Notes: a model not told the origin generated them from the sequence alone. A stretch of 64,000 nucleotides of DNA from Hyperoodon ampullatus (GCA_949752795.1 OX457057.1:10468632-10532631); one strand, 5' to 3'. Positions 33,075 to 44,722 are shown, counted from the first letter of the stretch. Translations and numbers: made by a program.

Positions 33075-33222
33075 ACTGATGTGACCCTGGGAGGTGACTG
33101 GTGTTCAGAAAGGTGAGTAACTTTCCCAAAGTCACACACCTGGTTAGTGGCAAATAAACCCTTTTACTCCACGTCTACGTGACTATAAGGCTGATGCCCT
33201 TAACCACTGCATGGAAATGAAT
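33075..33222 (-). repeat. MIR SINE fragment
   Basis: 'cttggg'-equivalent 'aactttcccaaagtcacaca' + 'cctggttagtggcaaataaa' is the reversed MIR core; a (GAAT)n end follows at 33217-33230. Confidence 0.6.
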
Positions 33223-33239
33223 GAATGAATTCTTAATGC

Positions 33240-33895
33240 AATCTGAAACATGTGTTGGATGCCAAGAGGGAGCTAGTCTGAGTTCAAAAGAAGGAAAATA
33301 AAATTACCAAGAATACCCCCCCCCACACACACACCCGTCTTTGAATACATGGACATAGTCTGTACCAATCCTTTTAAAGAATGTAGGTGTTTTTCTGTGT
33401 AGATGCCTAGAAGATAAGCAGCAATGAATTATCTCTAGACTCACAGAAGCATGGTTGTGTGTGTGTGGGTGGAGCTACCACCTCGAGACTTCACTCTTGG
33501 AGGAAGCTTCTGGAAAGTGCTGCCTAGAAATGATGGTGGGAAAGAGAAGTCTGCAACTCAGCTAGCAGAAAGTCATTACCTATAAATTTAATGTCAGTTG
33601 TGCTTTTGCCAAAGTCCATGACATTCCTGTAGGATAAGTGAGAAGGTGGTGCACACATCTGGGCAAACCTCCCTCCATGGATCCTGGGAGGAGAACATGT
33701 TTTTTCTCTCTAAATCCTACCCTCCAGTCATGACAGACTCTCATTGGCCTGTCCAGATATGCAGTTTTGTGTGACTGTGCATTTTGTTTGCTATTTCCCT
33801 CTCTTTTTTCCTTTCTTCCTTTTGAAATCCTTTCTATCTTCTAAGACCTGAAATTGGAAGGAGTTACTCTCACCATTGGGCTCCCAGACGTTGTA
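33240..33895. other. single-copy DNA
   Basis: Contains a C9/(AC)n low-complexity patch at 33317-33340. No recognised exon or repeat. Confidence 0.4.
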
Positions 33896-33899
33896 TTCA

Positions 33900-34070
33900 G
33901 TCCTTGAGCCAGACTCACTCTCTCTTTGTGTTCACTCATCTATCTCCTTTGAGCAACCGAGAGCTCCTTGAAAATGGAAACTGGGTCTTCCTCAACAATC
34001 TTGTCCCACAAGCCAGCCCAGGAGGGCTGATCTTAGCAGATGTTCAATGACTGTTTTCACTTTGAGAGGA
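33900..34070 (+). repeat. L2 LINE 3' fragment
   Basis: 'gagctccttgaaaatggaaa' + 'ctgggtcttcctcaacaatc' and 'cttagcagatgttcaatgac' follow the sense L2 3' UTR. Confidence 0.6.
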
Positions 34071-34089
34071 AATGGAATTGAATTAGTAT

Positions 34090-34328
34090 AGTAATAATCC
34101 TTCAGTACTTACATATGATAAGCATTTTATATATTAGGTTATTTATTCCTCCCAACATGTTGAACTATTTTAATTCTCATTTTCTTATCAGAAAGTGAGA
34201 CTTTAAGGGTGCAAGAGACTCGTGCAATGTGCCAGAGCTAGCAAGAATAGAAACTGAGATTTCAAATCCAGGCAGTCTGGCAACAGAGTTTGTATCCTTA
34301 ACTGCTGTTCTATGCTGCCACCAATCAA
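34090..34328 (-). repeat. MIR SINE
   Basis: 'ttctcattttcttatcagaa', 'aatgtgccagagctagcaag' and 'gagatttcaaatccaggcag' follow the reversed MIR order. Confidence 0.65.
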
Positions 34329-34559
34329 CTCAAGAGAATTTACTGGACTTTGTCCAAGAAGTTTACCTTTGGGTATGTCATTCTGTGGCTTAGATCTGTG
34401 GAAGAGAGGTGTGAATAGGTTGAGGAGCTGGTGCACTGAGCTCCAGCTCCTTTTTGGGAAGTTGCATTTCTAGTAGAGAGTACCAGCTGGTCTGTAAGCC
34501 CCAAACAAATGGGTAGTTGTACCTTGAATTAAGAAAACCCAGGATATACATATCAGAAT

Positions 34560-34760
34560 TTACAGCATGGGATAGTAGATAATATATGAACTTCGGAGTT
34601 AGACAGAGTTGAATTTAATAGCTGACCAGCTGACCATGACACTACTGACTGCAGCTTTGGGCAAGCCACTTCACATCTCTGAGCCCCAGTTTCCTCATCT
34701 CTAGAATGGGTATAATTACTTATACATCTTTCTCAAAATTGTAAAGATTCAATAAGATAT
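34560..34760 (+). repeat. MIR SINE
   Basis: 'ttcggagttagacagagttg', 'gcaagccacttcacatctct' and 'gagccccagtttcctcatct' are plain MIR. An (AT)n stretch follows at 34755-34770. Confidence 0.75.
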
Positions 34761-34784
34761 ATATATATAGATACATTCTAGTTC

Positions 34785-34950
34785 TCTGATAATATATACA
34801 TATCAGATAATTTATCAGAGAATTAGAATCTATAAAAAAGAATCAATGATAACTCTACAGTTGAAAAATACTGTAAGTGAAATGAACTCAATATATGGGT
34901 TAGACACAGCAGAAGAGAGGATTAGTGACCTGAAAGATTACTAGAAAAAA
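34785..34950 (+). mobile_element. old L1 ORF1 scrap, sense
   Basis: 'ttatcagagaattagaatct', 'gaaatgaactcaatatatgg' and 'agacacagcagaagagagga' are nearly the same words as 36360-36490, so both derive from the ORF1 region of the same old L1 family. Confidence 0.65.
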
Positions 34951-35704
34951 AATATATGTAGCACCTTATATTGATTGGAGTTGAAAAAATTTTAGCTGCT
35001 ATTCTTAATGGGGGATTATTTGGATTCAATTTTTTAAAACATTTGCAGAATGAGTTGTTAAAAAGATTCTTAAATGGACTTCATCTGAAATATCTGATTA
35101 GTATGAATTTTATTTATGCCCCAAAGGTCTGAGATGCATCTGTGATGTTAAGTGGGGAAAATCTGCATGGTCAACCATTACTACATAGGGAAGACTGGGC
35201 TCTTTCATACTTACACACTCTTTCAACCCCCCTCCCCACCACTTGTCTTTGTCAGAGATTTGCTGAGTGCTGGAGATAAATAGGGCACAGCTTAGGAGAC
35301 TGGTGGTCCTCAAATGTACATGTTCACCCACACTAAGATTCATGTTTAGAATAGACAGGCTTCCTCTCTGCTCAGCCCTCATACCAGCAGCCCTAAACCT
35401 TGCCAAGTCAAGTCAGGGACAGTGATTGTTTGGCAAGTGCCTAGGTAAAGCAAATGGTATTTGCGGATTCTTTCCCAGGAAGCATCCTCTCCTGGGGGCT
35501 CTGTGTTCTGGAGTTTTGGCAGCAAATGGAACTTTAGAATGAGCACAGCTGTGTTTCAGATTTTCTTACCAGTAATGGAAAAGAAACTTGTTGCAGACAA
35601 ATGTTCCCGTTGAGAACAACTAGAAAAACTGGTCCCCAATAAAAATAAAACCCACCACCACCACTACCCCACCATCATCATCACCATCACCATCACCACC
35701 TACA
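34951..35704. other. single-copy DNA ending in a CAY-repeat
   Basis: No recognised exon or repeat. A (CAC/CAT)n tract occupies 35651-35700 just before the old L1. Confidence 0.4.
35651..35700. repeat. (CAC/CAT)n trinucleotide tract
   Basis: Interrupted CAC and CAT triplets for 50 bp at the left border of the old L1 5' region. Confidence 0.9.
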
Positions 35705-38700
35705 ACCAAATTCATGCATTTGAGAACATCAAAGAGCTACCAAAGCAGCTAGAACTTAGGGACCCAGGGTCCTGGAGAGAGGAGAAGCCCAATCATGTTA
35801 GTCCAATATTCGGCTGTGTCTTCCTCTTAAAGGTGTTTGACAGTTGCATAAAGCTGAGAGGATAAGAAGCTGAGCAGAAAGCAATAGTCAAAAGGCTGGA
35901 AGACCAAGCAGGAATTTTGGCAGTCTCCTGGGTCTGGGAGAGAAATATTGAAATCTGGGTCTGCCAAGGAAGAGGGTATCTGGTAAACACTTGGATTTCC
36001 AGTTGGTGTCCGGGAATGGTGATATAGTAAGGACTCGAGTAAATTTAAAATAGAGCAGCCCTCAGAAGAGATTGAAGCCCGCTTCAAACTCCTCAATCCT
36101 CAACTGAATTCAGGTGATTTGCCTCTGCTTTACTCCAAAGCGAAGTAAATCCTTTCTGGAGGAACCTATACTTCAGCAGAGCCTCAAATTATATTCATTG
36201 TGTTTCATACACAATATTTTGCATTCAATAAAAAATTCCAGGAATGCTAGGAAACAGGGACAAATGACCAAAATCCAAAACAAAGACTTGGGGTTATTTA
36301 GACATGGACTTTAAAATAACTATGATTAATATGCCTAATAAAATAAAAGTTGGAGAATTTTATCAGAGAACTAGAATCTCTTTAAAAAAAAGTCATATGA
36401 CAACTGATGAAGAGCTGAAAAATATCTTAGCTGAAATTAACTCAATATAGGTATAAAACAGATTAGACACAGCAGAAAAGAAGATTAGTCACCTGGAAGA
36501 TCAATAGATAATGCACACACTGAAGCATAAGGAGAAAAACTGATGGAAAATACAGAGAAGAGTATAAGAAGCATATGGGACATGGTGAAAAGATCTAATA
36601 TATAAAATTGAAGTCTTGAAATGAGAAGAGAGAGACAGTGGAGCAGAAGCTGTATTTGAAGAGATACCAGCCAAGAATTTTCCAAACTCGTAAACAATAT
36701 CAAGCAATAGACCCAAGAAGCCCTATACATCCCAAGCAGAGTAAATAAAAGACTACCCTCGATTCGTTTTTCTACAACTAAAAAAAACCAAAGACAAAGA
36801 GGAAGCCAGAATCTTCCAATGAGCAACAACACAAACAGCTGACTTCTCTAAAGACATGGTGAAAGTCAGAAGATACTGGAACAATATTTTTAAAGCACAG
36901 AAAGAAAATAATAGCTACTTAGAGCTCCATATCTAGAGAAAGTAACCTTACAACACAATGGTGAAATAAAGGTGTTCTCAGATAAACAAAAATCTAGAGA
37001 ATTTGTTGCCAGCAGACCATACTAAAAGACATATTAACAAAGAGTTTTCAGGCAGAAGAAACATGATCCCAGAAAGAGCAGAAATGCAGAAAGGGATGAA
37101 GAGCAATACAAAGGGAAGTTATGGGGAAATCTAAATATATGCTGATTTTATAAAATAATATATGCAAAGATAACGCAATAAAAAAAGAAGCCTATATGGC
37201 ATATAGAAGAAGATATACAAATGGCTAATAAGCATGTGAAAAGATACTCAACATCATTAGTCCTTAGGGAAATGCAAATTCAAGTCAACATGAGGCACTA
37301 TTTCACAATGAATGGCTATAATAAATAAAACAGATGATAACAAATGTTGATAAGGATCTGGAGAAGTGAACACCTTTATACATTGCTGGTCAGAATGTAA
37401 ATTGGTGCAGCCACTTTGGAAAATAATTTGGCAGTTTCTCAAAAAGTTAAAGTTAAAACTATCACATGACTCAACAATTTCACTTCTATGTATCTACCCA
37501 AGAGAAATGAAAACAAATGACCACACAAAAACTTTTATGTGGATGTTTATTGCAGCATTGTTCAAAACAGTCAAAAAGTAGAAACAACGTAAATGTCCAT
37601 TAGCTGGTGAATGGATAGACAACATGTGGTGTATCACACAATGGAATACTATCTGGCAATAAAAAAGAATGAACTAGTGGCACGTGCTATGTCATGAATA
37701 AACCTCAAAAACATTATGACAGAAGCCAGACAAAAGAGACCACACATTGTGATTCCATTTATATGAAATGTCCAGAAAAGGCAAATTCATAGAGACAGAA
37801 GACAGAATGTAGATCAGTGGTTGCCTAGAACTAAGAATAGGAATGAGGATTAACTGTAAGTGGACATGGAGGATTTTATTGGGGGAATAAAGTGCTCTAA
37901 AACTAATTTATGATGGTTTTACCACTTGTAAAAGCTTACTAAAAATCATTGAATTGTAGATTGATGAATTTTATGGTATGTAAAATATACCTCAATAAAG
38001 TTGTTTATGTGTAAAATTAAAATACATACCCATGTTTACACAAAAGTTAGTGAAGTCAAAGGGATTTAATGTTATAAATATCTTGAATTGTCCACAAAGG
38101 GTTAAAAGTAATAATTTATATTAGACTCTAGTAAGTCAAGGATGCATGTCATCATCTCTATGGTAAATACTAATAGAAGAGTGAAAATGTAACTAAAAAG
38201 CTAATAGAGGAATAAATATAATAAGAAATACTTGATAAATATAAAGGAAGGTAAGAAAACGTAGAATAAGAAATAGAAAACAGTTTGACAAACAGAAAAC
38301 AAATAGGAAGAAAATTGATTTAAACAGATATATTAATAATTACATTATATATGTAAATAGATAATATATTCTAATTAACAACAAAAAAAGAAAATCTAAT
38401 GCTATGCTCTTACAAGAGATATACTTTAAATATAAGGTACAGAAAGATTTACAGTAAAATGATAGAAAAGTATATACCATGCAAATACTAACCAAAAGAC
38501 AGCTAGTGAGTGTCATTTTGTTAATATAAGACAATGTAGACGTTAAGACAAAAGACATTACTAAACATAAGGTGAAACGTTTCATAGCAATAGCAAAGAT
38601 AGGCTCAATCTACCCAAAAGAAAAAATCTGAAAGATAGAAATAAAGCAATTCATATGCACCTACTAACATCACCTCACAATATATACAGCAATATATGAT

Positions 38701-38740
38701 CGAACTAAAAGCATATTCACAATCATAGTGGGAATTTTTG
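35705..38740 (+). mobile_element. old L1 (L1M-type), 5' UTR to endonuclease region, with a nested L1 3' end
   Basis: 35705-36230 looks like an L1M 5' UTR ('aaagctgagaggataagaag', 'gaaatctgggtctgccaagg', 'ctctgctttactccaaagcg'). ORF1 sequence follows to about 37150. From about 38010 to 38740 the linker and ORF2 endonuclease region resume ('caaatactaaccaaaagaca', 'cacctactaacatcacctca'). Between them (37150-38005) sits another L1's ORF2 end and 3' UTR. All frames are broken by many stops. Confidence 0.65.
37150..38005 (+). mobile_element. L1 3' end nested in old L1, sense
   Basis: 'gaaatgcaaattcaagtcaa', 'ctggtcagaatgtaaattgg', 'acaatggaatactatctggc' and 'ttatgatggttttaccactt', ending 'atacctcaataaagttgttt'. 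This is the ORF2 C-terminal third plus 3' UTR. No TSD could be traced. Confidence 0.7.
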
Positions 38741-39377
38741 TTTTTTTTAACACAACTGTGCCTCAAGATGATTTTTTTTTAAACAACATTTGCCTTCAGT
38801 GTTGTGGTTTCTGTGTTTGTGTGTGTGAGCGTGTGTGTGTGCGAGAGAGAGAGAGAGAGATTTATTTTATGGACCCAGTGTGTGGGGTGAGCTGAGACAT
38901 TGGGAACCAGAATGCTAATGGCAAAGGCCACCTGAGTTGGGGAAGGAGGTGGCGATATGGTCCACAGACATTGGTGATGGTTCCTGGGCTTGCTTTGGCC
39001 CCCTCTCTGCTGGATCACCCATATCTGACCCCTGAGGAAGCACAGTGACAGGTCTTGGGTATTTCCATGGAAGGCCTGTCTCCAGCAGCAAGAGGGGTCA
39101 CATGGTAGTGGACAGACCATCTGGGCTCCTGCCTCCTTGGGGAAAGTCACTCAGACAGATGAAACTCTCCTATTTTTAAATAAATCCAGAGTTAGCCTTT
39201 CTGTATTCTTTCCCTGATCAGCAGTTTCTGGTGCTTTTCCATCAAGAAGAACATTCTTTTGGCTAAGCTGAATCCCTCATGTCATGATTTAAGCGCCTTT
39301 AATCTGCTTACCACCGTCTTATTGATAGAAGAGCAGAAATCTCTTTGAACACAAGGTTTTTATTTCCTCAATCATAA
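38741..39377. other. single-copy DNA with composite microsatellite
   Basis: A (TG)n-(GA)n composite lies at 38812-38862. The rest is unrecognised. An antisense open frame of 123 codons (38779-39150) crosses the microsatellite and is not credible as a gene. Confidence 0.45.
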
Positions 39378-39560
39378 AATGCATAATGGAGTGGTGAAAA
39401 GTCCAGATTCCAAAATAGGATGCTCCTCTTCTTAGCTGTGTGACCTTGGATAAATTACTTCTCCTTTTCCCTATCCATAAAATGGGGGTAAAATTAGTGG
39501 TTCTGAGGATTAAGAGAGACCATGAACACCAGTCTGCCAATAGAGTGATCAATAGTATTA
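39378..39560 (+). repeat. MIR SINE
   Basis: 'ataatggagtggtgaaaagt', 'agctgtgtgaccttggataa' and 'tatccataaaatgggggtaa' are plain MIR. Confidence 0.8.
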
Positions 39561-39850
39561 CTTATGCTTATACTCACTGTAGAAAATTGGAATTGTTTCA
39601 CTTATCCCTGTAGTACTGAGGATAATTCTTGGCATCTAGTAAGGTCTCAATAGCTGTTGAATCAATATTCCAAAAGACCCATGGTCTCTGCCTCTGTGCT
39701 CCACAGTACATGTCAAAGCTCCTAACTGGCCAAGGTTTTATACTCCTGAAGGTAATATAACACTTTCTTCATCTGTCTTAATCCATAACCCTATATGCTA
39801 GGGCTGTTACTGGCCCCTACTAAACATGTTTCATATTTTAAAATAAGGTG
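39561..39850. other. short unassigned stretch
   Basis: 'cttggcatctagtaaggtct' at 39630 recalls a LINE/MIR end. Otherwise unrecognised. Confidence 0.35.
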
Positions 39851-40322
39851 GTGTATTAGTTTTCTAGGGCTGCTGTAACAAATTACCATAAACTTGGTTG
39901 CTTAAAACAGCAGAAATGTATTGTCTCCTAGTTCTGGAGGTCAGAAGTCCAAAATCCAGGTGTCGACAGGGCAACACTCTCTTCTGAGGCTCCAGGGGAG
40001 CATCTGTTCCTGGCCTCTTCCAGCTTCTGGTGGCTCCAGACATTTCTTGGCTTGTGGTTCCATCACTCCAACCTCTGCCTCTTTGGTCACATTGCCTCTT
40101 TCTCCTCTGTGTGTATGTGTTAAGAATCCCTCTGCCCTCATAAGGACACTTGTGATGGTATTTATGACTTACCTAGGTAATCCAGGATAATCTTCTTCAT
40201 CTCAAGATCCTTAACTTTACACCTGCAAAGACCACTTTCCCATATCAGGTACCATTCACAGGTTCCTGGGACTAAGAACTGATTTCTTTGGGTGGCCCTT
40301 ATTCTGCTTCCTACGGGCAGGG
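39851..40322 (-). mobile_element. MLT1-type MaLR LTR, reversed, near full length
   Basis: 'gtattagttttctagggctg', 'ttctggaggtcagaagtcca', 'ggtaatccaggataatcttc', 'catctcaagatccttaactt' and 'cacaggttcctgggactaag' run in the reverse MLT1 order. Better preserved than the copies at 6413 and 11509. Solo LTR. Confidence 0.88.
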
Positions 40323-40449
40323 AATAGAAAGAGCAAAGGACTATGGCAATGTCAGGTGATTGAAAGCTGTCCTGCTTGGGGAAGGAGGGCAGTTGGGACA
40401 TTTTCTGCAAGATGGAACCTTCCTGTACTGAAATCCAGTGTTGGCTTTT

Positions 40450-40645
40450 CAAGCCTTACCCCCCAAACCTCTCTGTTGCCTTTGACATCATGGAATATAT
40501 CTTCTTTTTGGAATTAACCTCTTTCCTGTTTCAGTGCTACCTCCCATGGTCTCCTGGTTTCCCTTCTACATCTCTGGAAGCATCTTCTCAGAAGCTCTGC
40601 TGCCTCCTGTTTGTTAGGCGGCTCTTTCTGGAAATGAAGGTGTGG
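40450..40645 (+). repeat. L2/CR1-type LINE reverse-transcriptase remnant
   Basis: 'ctctgttgcctttgacatca' then 'tctcctggtttcccttctac' matches the L2-class RT segment whose protein reads AFD followed by a serine-rich 'LSWFSSYL' part. The frame is degraded (AFD is still readable). Confidence 0.55.
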
Positions 40646-40654
40646 CTCAACGTT

Positions 40655-40745
40655 CTGCCCAAGGGCCCTTCCCATTTCACAGATGGAAAATGGAGGCTGA
40701 GAGAGCTAAGAGGTTGCCCAAGGTCACTCAAGCAGGGGAGGGAGC
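40655..40745 (-). repeat. MIR SINE fragment
   Basis: 'catttcacagatggaaaatg' + 'gaggctgagagagctaagag' + 'gttgcccaaggtcactcaa' is the reversed MIR core. Confidence 0.7.
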
Positions 40746-40799
40746 GGCCAGGGGAGGGAGGGGCTACTAGGCAAAATCAAGATTGGACTTGATGTGTGA

Positions 40800-40922
40800 C
40801 TCAGATGTCCTAGCTCTTTAGTGATACATGTGCTGCCTCTCTGGTTTAATGTGTCCCAGTACCTAGCATGTACTAGATGTTCAATAAATATTTCAGTAAA
40901 TGCTGAATAAGAACTCAAACCC
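40800..40922 (+). repeat. L2 LINE 3' end
   Basis: 'cccagtacctagcatgtact' + 'agatgttcaataaatatttc' is the sense L2 terminus. Confidence 0.65.
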
Positions 40923-41430
40923 AGCTCTTCTGGATCTAATCTATTATTTATTTTAGCCAACATTTTAGTAAAGACATCATTTTCTTCCCCCCAAAGGGAG
41001 TCCCTGTCCCAGAAATTGCAGTTCCTCTCAAGATTTTTATTTTCAGCAGCTCTAATTTTGATGTCCAGGGACTACACTTAATTATTGCAAAACATCTGCC
41101 TGCACAAAATGCCATTTTGTTCCTGAATCATTCCCAAGAACTCCCTGTGAGCTCTTGTACTTGGAGACACAACTTCTGCAGAGGCCCTGGGCCAGCAGAA
41201 ATGCCTCCTGTTTAAATGGCAGCAGGGGAGATTCAAGGACGACTTGCTTTGAAAACCATCACTAATTAGATCACCCAGGGCTTACAAAAAAGATAAGACT
41301 CTAAGTAACAGGCAGTGGTCCTTATCAAACATTTAATAACCTCTGCATGGCTTTTCATGAGCATCTCTGTTTGAGGAGGCATTTTTTGGGTGGGATTTTT
41401 TCCAAGCCCTTGCATGGAGTTTCATAACGA
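40923..41430. other. repeat-free A+T-rich block with paired GATA motifs
   Basis: No repeat recognised. AGATAAG at 41291-41297 and its reverse-orientation partner CTTATCA at 41321-41327 lie in the middle. No exon recognised. Confidence 0.4.
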
Positions 41431-41432
41431 TG

Positions 41433-41668
41433 ATCACAATAGCTCTCACTTACCAAGCCCTTTCCCCATGCTAGGCAGGATGCTAAGCACACCTTGAACT
41501 GCATTACTTTCCAACTTCACAATGTCCTACAAGGCATGGACTGTTACCATCTCTACTTTACAGGGAAGGACTCTAGGTCACCAAGAAGTTGACCCAGGCT
41601 GACCCAGTTGGTAGGTGGGAACAGGATCCAAACCCACATGGGCTGACCCCAGAGCCCTCTTCAGCCTC
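41433..41668 (-). repeat. MIR SINE, near full length
   Basis: 'gctctcacttaccaagccct', 'ctctactttacagggaagga' and 'aggatccaaacccacatggg' follow the reversed MIR order. Confidence 0.7.
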
Positions 41669-43128
41669 CAGCCTCTAAGGTCAAAGGCATTCAGGGGGCT
41701 GCTGCCCAAAATGCAGCCAAGACAAGACAGTTGCAGGTTTGGGAGAACTCCTCCTGCAGCCTTTCACTGCAAGACTGGGTTTGACATTAGGACGGTCTTC
41801 CTGGCTAAGATTTTGAGGCACTGGGACCAGGTAAGGTCCACAAGCCTTTGAATGGCCCACAGGGGCCTTGCTGGTCTCATCCCTGCCTTGCTCTTCAGCC
41901 TCAGTTTACACATCTCCTCCCTCCACCCCCCGCCCCGTGGCTGAGCTCCTGGAGCACCTATCGGTCCCAGGCCTCTTACTTTGCTTTTCCATGTGCCTTG
42001 GCCTTGTTGGGGCTGCCCCTCCTCCACCCTTGGGCTGAGTCAGGTACCAGGACCTTCTCCCTGTCCTCCCAGTGGCCTTGTACAATGCCATCAGGGTGTC
42101 CTTTATGTCTTCCTGACCTCCCGGCCAGGTCCGTGCCCTCCAAGGTCACCTCTCCTGGCATCCTGCACTTCTCCCCTGCAGTGCTTACAGCTGGCATTTT
42201 GCACCTGTCTCTGGGATTTGATTGTTGCTCCTACCAGACTGTAAGATCCGGAAGGCTGTTAACTGTGTCTGGTTTTGGTTTTGTTTGTTTGTTTTTTATA
42301 GTCAATCCCCAGGCCTCAGCACATTACCGGGCCCATAGTTCAAATTCAAGGTATTTTTTTTTTTTTTAATCAAGGTATTTTTTGAATGAGTTAATTGTCT
42401 ACTTTCTTGTTGGTTTCCTCAATAGACTGGCAGGAAGTTGTTGGCATGTTCAAATTGGTCTATTGGTGCTAATAAAGGTACAGTATACAAAGGTGGGGGC
42501 AGGATGGAAAGAAACCACATGGGGTAGGGCAGTACTGTGGGCTAGTGCCAGCAGGGAGGTATTAGAACCCCCGGGCCTGAGTGGCCAGGGGAGGGAGGGG
42601 CTGCTAGAGCATGGAGAGGGCTGCCTGGCAGGAGCTGGGGCCAGCCCCTGGCCACCTGCAGGAGAGAGCAGAGGAATGAGGACCCTACCTCATCCATCTC
42701 TCGTTCTCTGTCCTCTTGACTCAATTACCATTGGCTAAGCCCACCAAGCAGCCATAGAACAAAGGGGCCCACTGATGCAGTTGCACAGGCCTACCTCTCG
42801 GGGTACATCAGGGGTGAAGTGTCTATCCAGAACTGTGTTATATCGATGTGGGAAGGAATGAATGGCCTTCCCAAGAGATGTGACAGTGTTGTGGTTCTCT
42901 GGGAACTGGAATTGAAGGAGAAGATAGAACTGGATGTTGCTGGTTTTATTGAGAAGGCCTTGCCTGGGCTCCGTAGGATTTCTCTTAGTTTCATGCTAAT
43001 ACCCAGCCCTGTATGAACCATAACATGTTGAATTAGCAGGCTTTAAACTAGCATTGTTGAGCAGAGAGGAGGGAATATGGCGGTGTGGACAGATCAGCCC
43101 CATTTGAGTATGCATCCTGGGTCCAGGA
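41669..43128. other. single-copy DNA; L2-like scrap and poly-T insertion at right
   Basis: An open frame of 173 codons (41848-42369) exists on the plus strand, proline- and serine-rich with no recognisable domain and overlapped by other frames. 'accagactgtaagatccgga' at 42234 resembles the sense L2 3' UTR. No exon assigned. Confidence 0.4.
42346..42383. repeat. 14-bp direct repeat around a poly-T run
   Basis: tcaaggtatttttt at 42346-42359 and again at 42370-42383, separated only by T8-AA. It looks like a target duplication with a tail and no element body. Confidence 0.7.
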
Positions 43129-43129
43129 G

Positions 43130-43330
43130 AGGCAGTATTGCATAATGGTTAGAGCATGGGACTAGGAGCTTGGTGGCTCGGGTTCAAATCCTGGGCCTAC
43201 CACTTCAGAGCTGTGTGCCTTAACTTTTTCTTAATCTGTGAAATGGGGATAATGGTATATGAGGATGTGATGAGCTAATACATACAAAGCATTTAGAAGC
43301 ATGCCTGGCACATAACATAGGTGAGTGACC
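43130..43330 (+). repeat. MIR SINE, near full length
   Basis: 'cagtattgcataatggttag' + 'agcatgggactaggagcttg', 'gctcgggttcaaatcctggg' and 'aatctgtgaaatggggataa' are plain MIR including the tRNA-derived head. 'gcatgcctggcacataacat' closes it. Confidence 0.88.
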
Positions 43331-43464
43331 ACACTTTCTGGTGAGCTCTGGACAGCCCTGAATTATGCCTGTAATCCTGGCATAATTATTGTATCCCTTC
43401 ACTCCCCAAGAGGTTCTGATCTGGAGATAACTCATATGACCTTACACACAATAAGATGTTATTA

Positions 43465-43575
43465 ATGCTGAATGTTCAGCCAAGCTACTTAACTGCTCTG
43501 AGTCTTAGCTCAGAAATGAACATAACAATAATACCAGCTTTGTTGGGCTGATTCGGGGATGATGGGATGATGCAG
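43465..43575 (+). repeat. MIR SINE fragment
   Basis: 'caagctacttaactgctctg' + 'agtcttagctcagaaatga' resembles the MIR middle; second half degraded. Confidence 0.55.
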
Positions 43576-43731
43576 GACGGCTAGTGTACGGTTGGTCTCA
43601 ATTATGGTGATGCGGTCTGTGGTTCAGGCTCTGAGTCCAGGTCAGACATGTGGACTTGGATGGGCCCCCTGACGCCCTTACCATCCAGTCTGCATTCATA
43701 CAAACCTTTAAAGCGAATGCATTATGAAGAA

Positions 43732-43975
43732 TATGATGCCCCTAGGGCTTCCCTGGTGGCACAGTGGTTGAGAGTCTGCCTGCCGGTGCAGGGGACACGG
43801 GTTCGTGTCCCGGTCTGGGAAGATCCCATGTGCCGCGGAGCGGCTGGGCCCGTGAGCCATGGCTGCTGAGCCTGCGCGTCCGGAGCCTGTGCTCCTCAAC
43901 GGGAGAGGCCACAACAGTGAGAGGCCCGCGTACCGCAAAACAAACAAACAAACAAAAAAAACAGTATGATGCCCC
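43732..43975 (+). mobile_element. CHR-type tRNA-Glu SINE, short form, sense, with TSD
   Basis: TSD tatgatgcccc at 43732-43742 and 43965-43975. Pol III internal promoter parts are readable: A-box-like TGGCACAGTGG (43757-43767) and B-box-like GGTTCGTGTCC (43800-43810). The tRNA-unrelated part ends 'gaggcccgcgtaccgc' and a (CAAA)n tail follows. No coding capacity. Confidence 0.96.
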
Positions 43976-44598
43976 AAACCCTCAGACCTCCAGGGAGGAA
44001 GGCATGACCCATAACCCTGTTGCCCTGTTGGTTATCTTGCCTTGGGCAGCTCTGCTATTTATTCTCAGCAAGGCAGTTTTGGTGATTGTTTCCCAGGGAA
44101 ACCTTGAACCAGGTCAGGCCTGTCTGCTGTAAGTAAGGGTGGTGTCTTAACCCAGATTCCTGCAGACCTATGGGAGCTGCTGATTGTTTGAGGACTGTTT
44201 GATGTGTCATCTTCTTTTTTCCAGCAGCTCCTTGTTTGAATGAGAAAAAGGGATTCAGGGCTCCTTACAGCTCTTTACTTTTTTTTTTTTCCTCCTGACC
44301 TGCCTTCTTGTGCTCCAAATACCTGGTGCTGGACTTTTCAGTGGAAAGACAGAACGAACAGCACCAAGCTGGGGCGGTGTTTTCAAGAACAGATATAAAT
44401 CTCTAGGTTCCTTTCTGGGGCAGAACCTTCAGTTCAGAGCACTTTATTTTATAAAGCCAGCCTCTGGACCACAGAACAGAGATGATGTCCCACTTTTATT
44501 GCTTTGACCATGACCCTGAAAAATCTCTCCACTCCATCATCATGGAAAGCTCCCCATGTTGGAAGGTCACTGGCCAGCCTATAAGCACAGATCAAATA
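43976..44598. other. single-copy DNA
   Basis: A T12 run lies at 44279-44290. No recognised repeat or exon. Confidence 0.45.
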
Positions 44599-44599
44599 C

Positions 44600-44722
44600 C
44601 AGTAGTGCCAGCTGGACCACACCTGTGGTATGTGACTTTGGGGATATCACTTTCCCTCTCTGGGCCTCCATTTCTTCATCTTTTAAATGAGGGAATTGAA
44701 TGAACTAAGGTGATTTTGACTT
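44600..44722 (+). repeat. MIR SINE fragment
   Basis: 'gtggtatgtgactttgggga', 'ctctgggcctccatttcttc' + 'atcttttaaatgaggg' is the MIR middle. Confidence 0.65.

Noticed and set aside
41848..42369. 173-codon plus-strand frame, proline- and serine-rich
   Set aside because: Several frames are open at once in this C/T-rich stretch; no domain, and the end runs into a poly-T insertion.
43757..43810. A-box and B-box suggesting a tRNA gene
   Set aside because: The context is a CHR SINE with TSD and tail. It has no full tRNA cloverleaf and many copies share the sequence.
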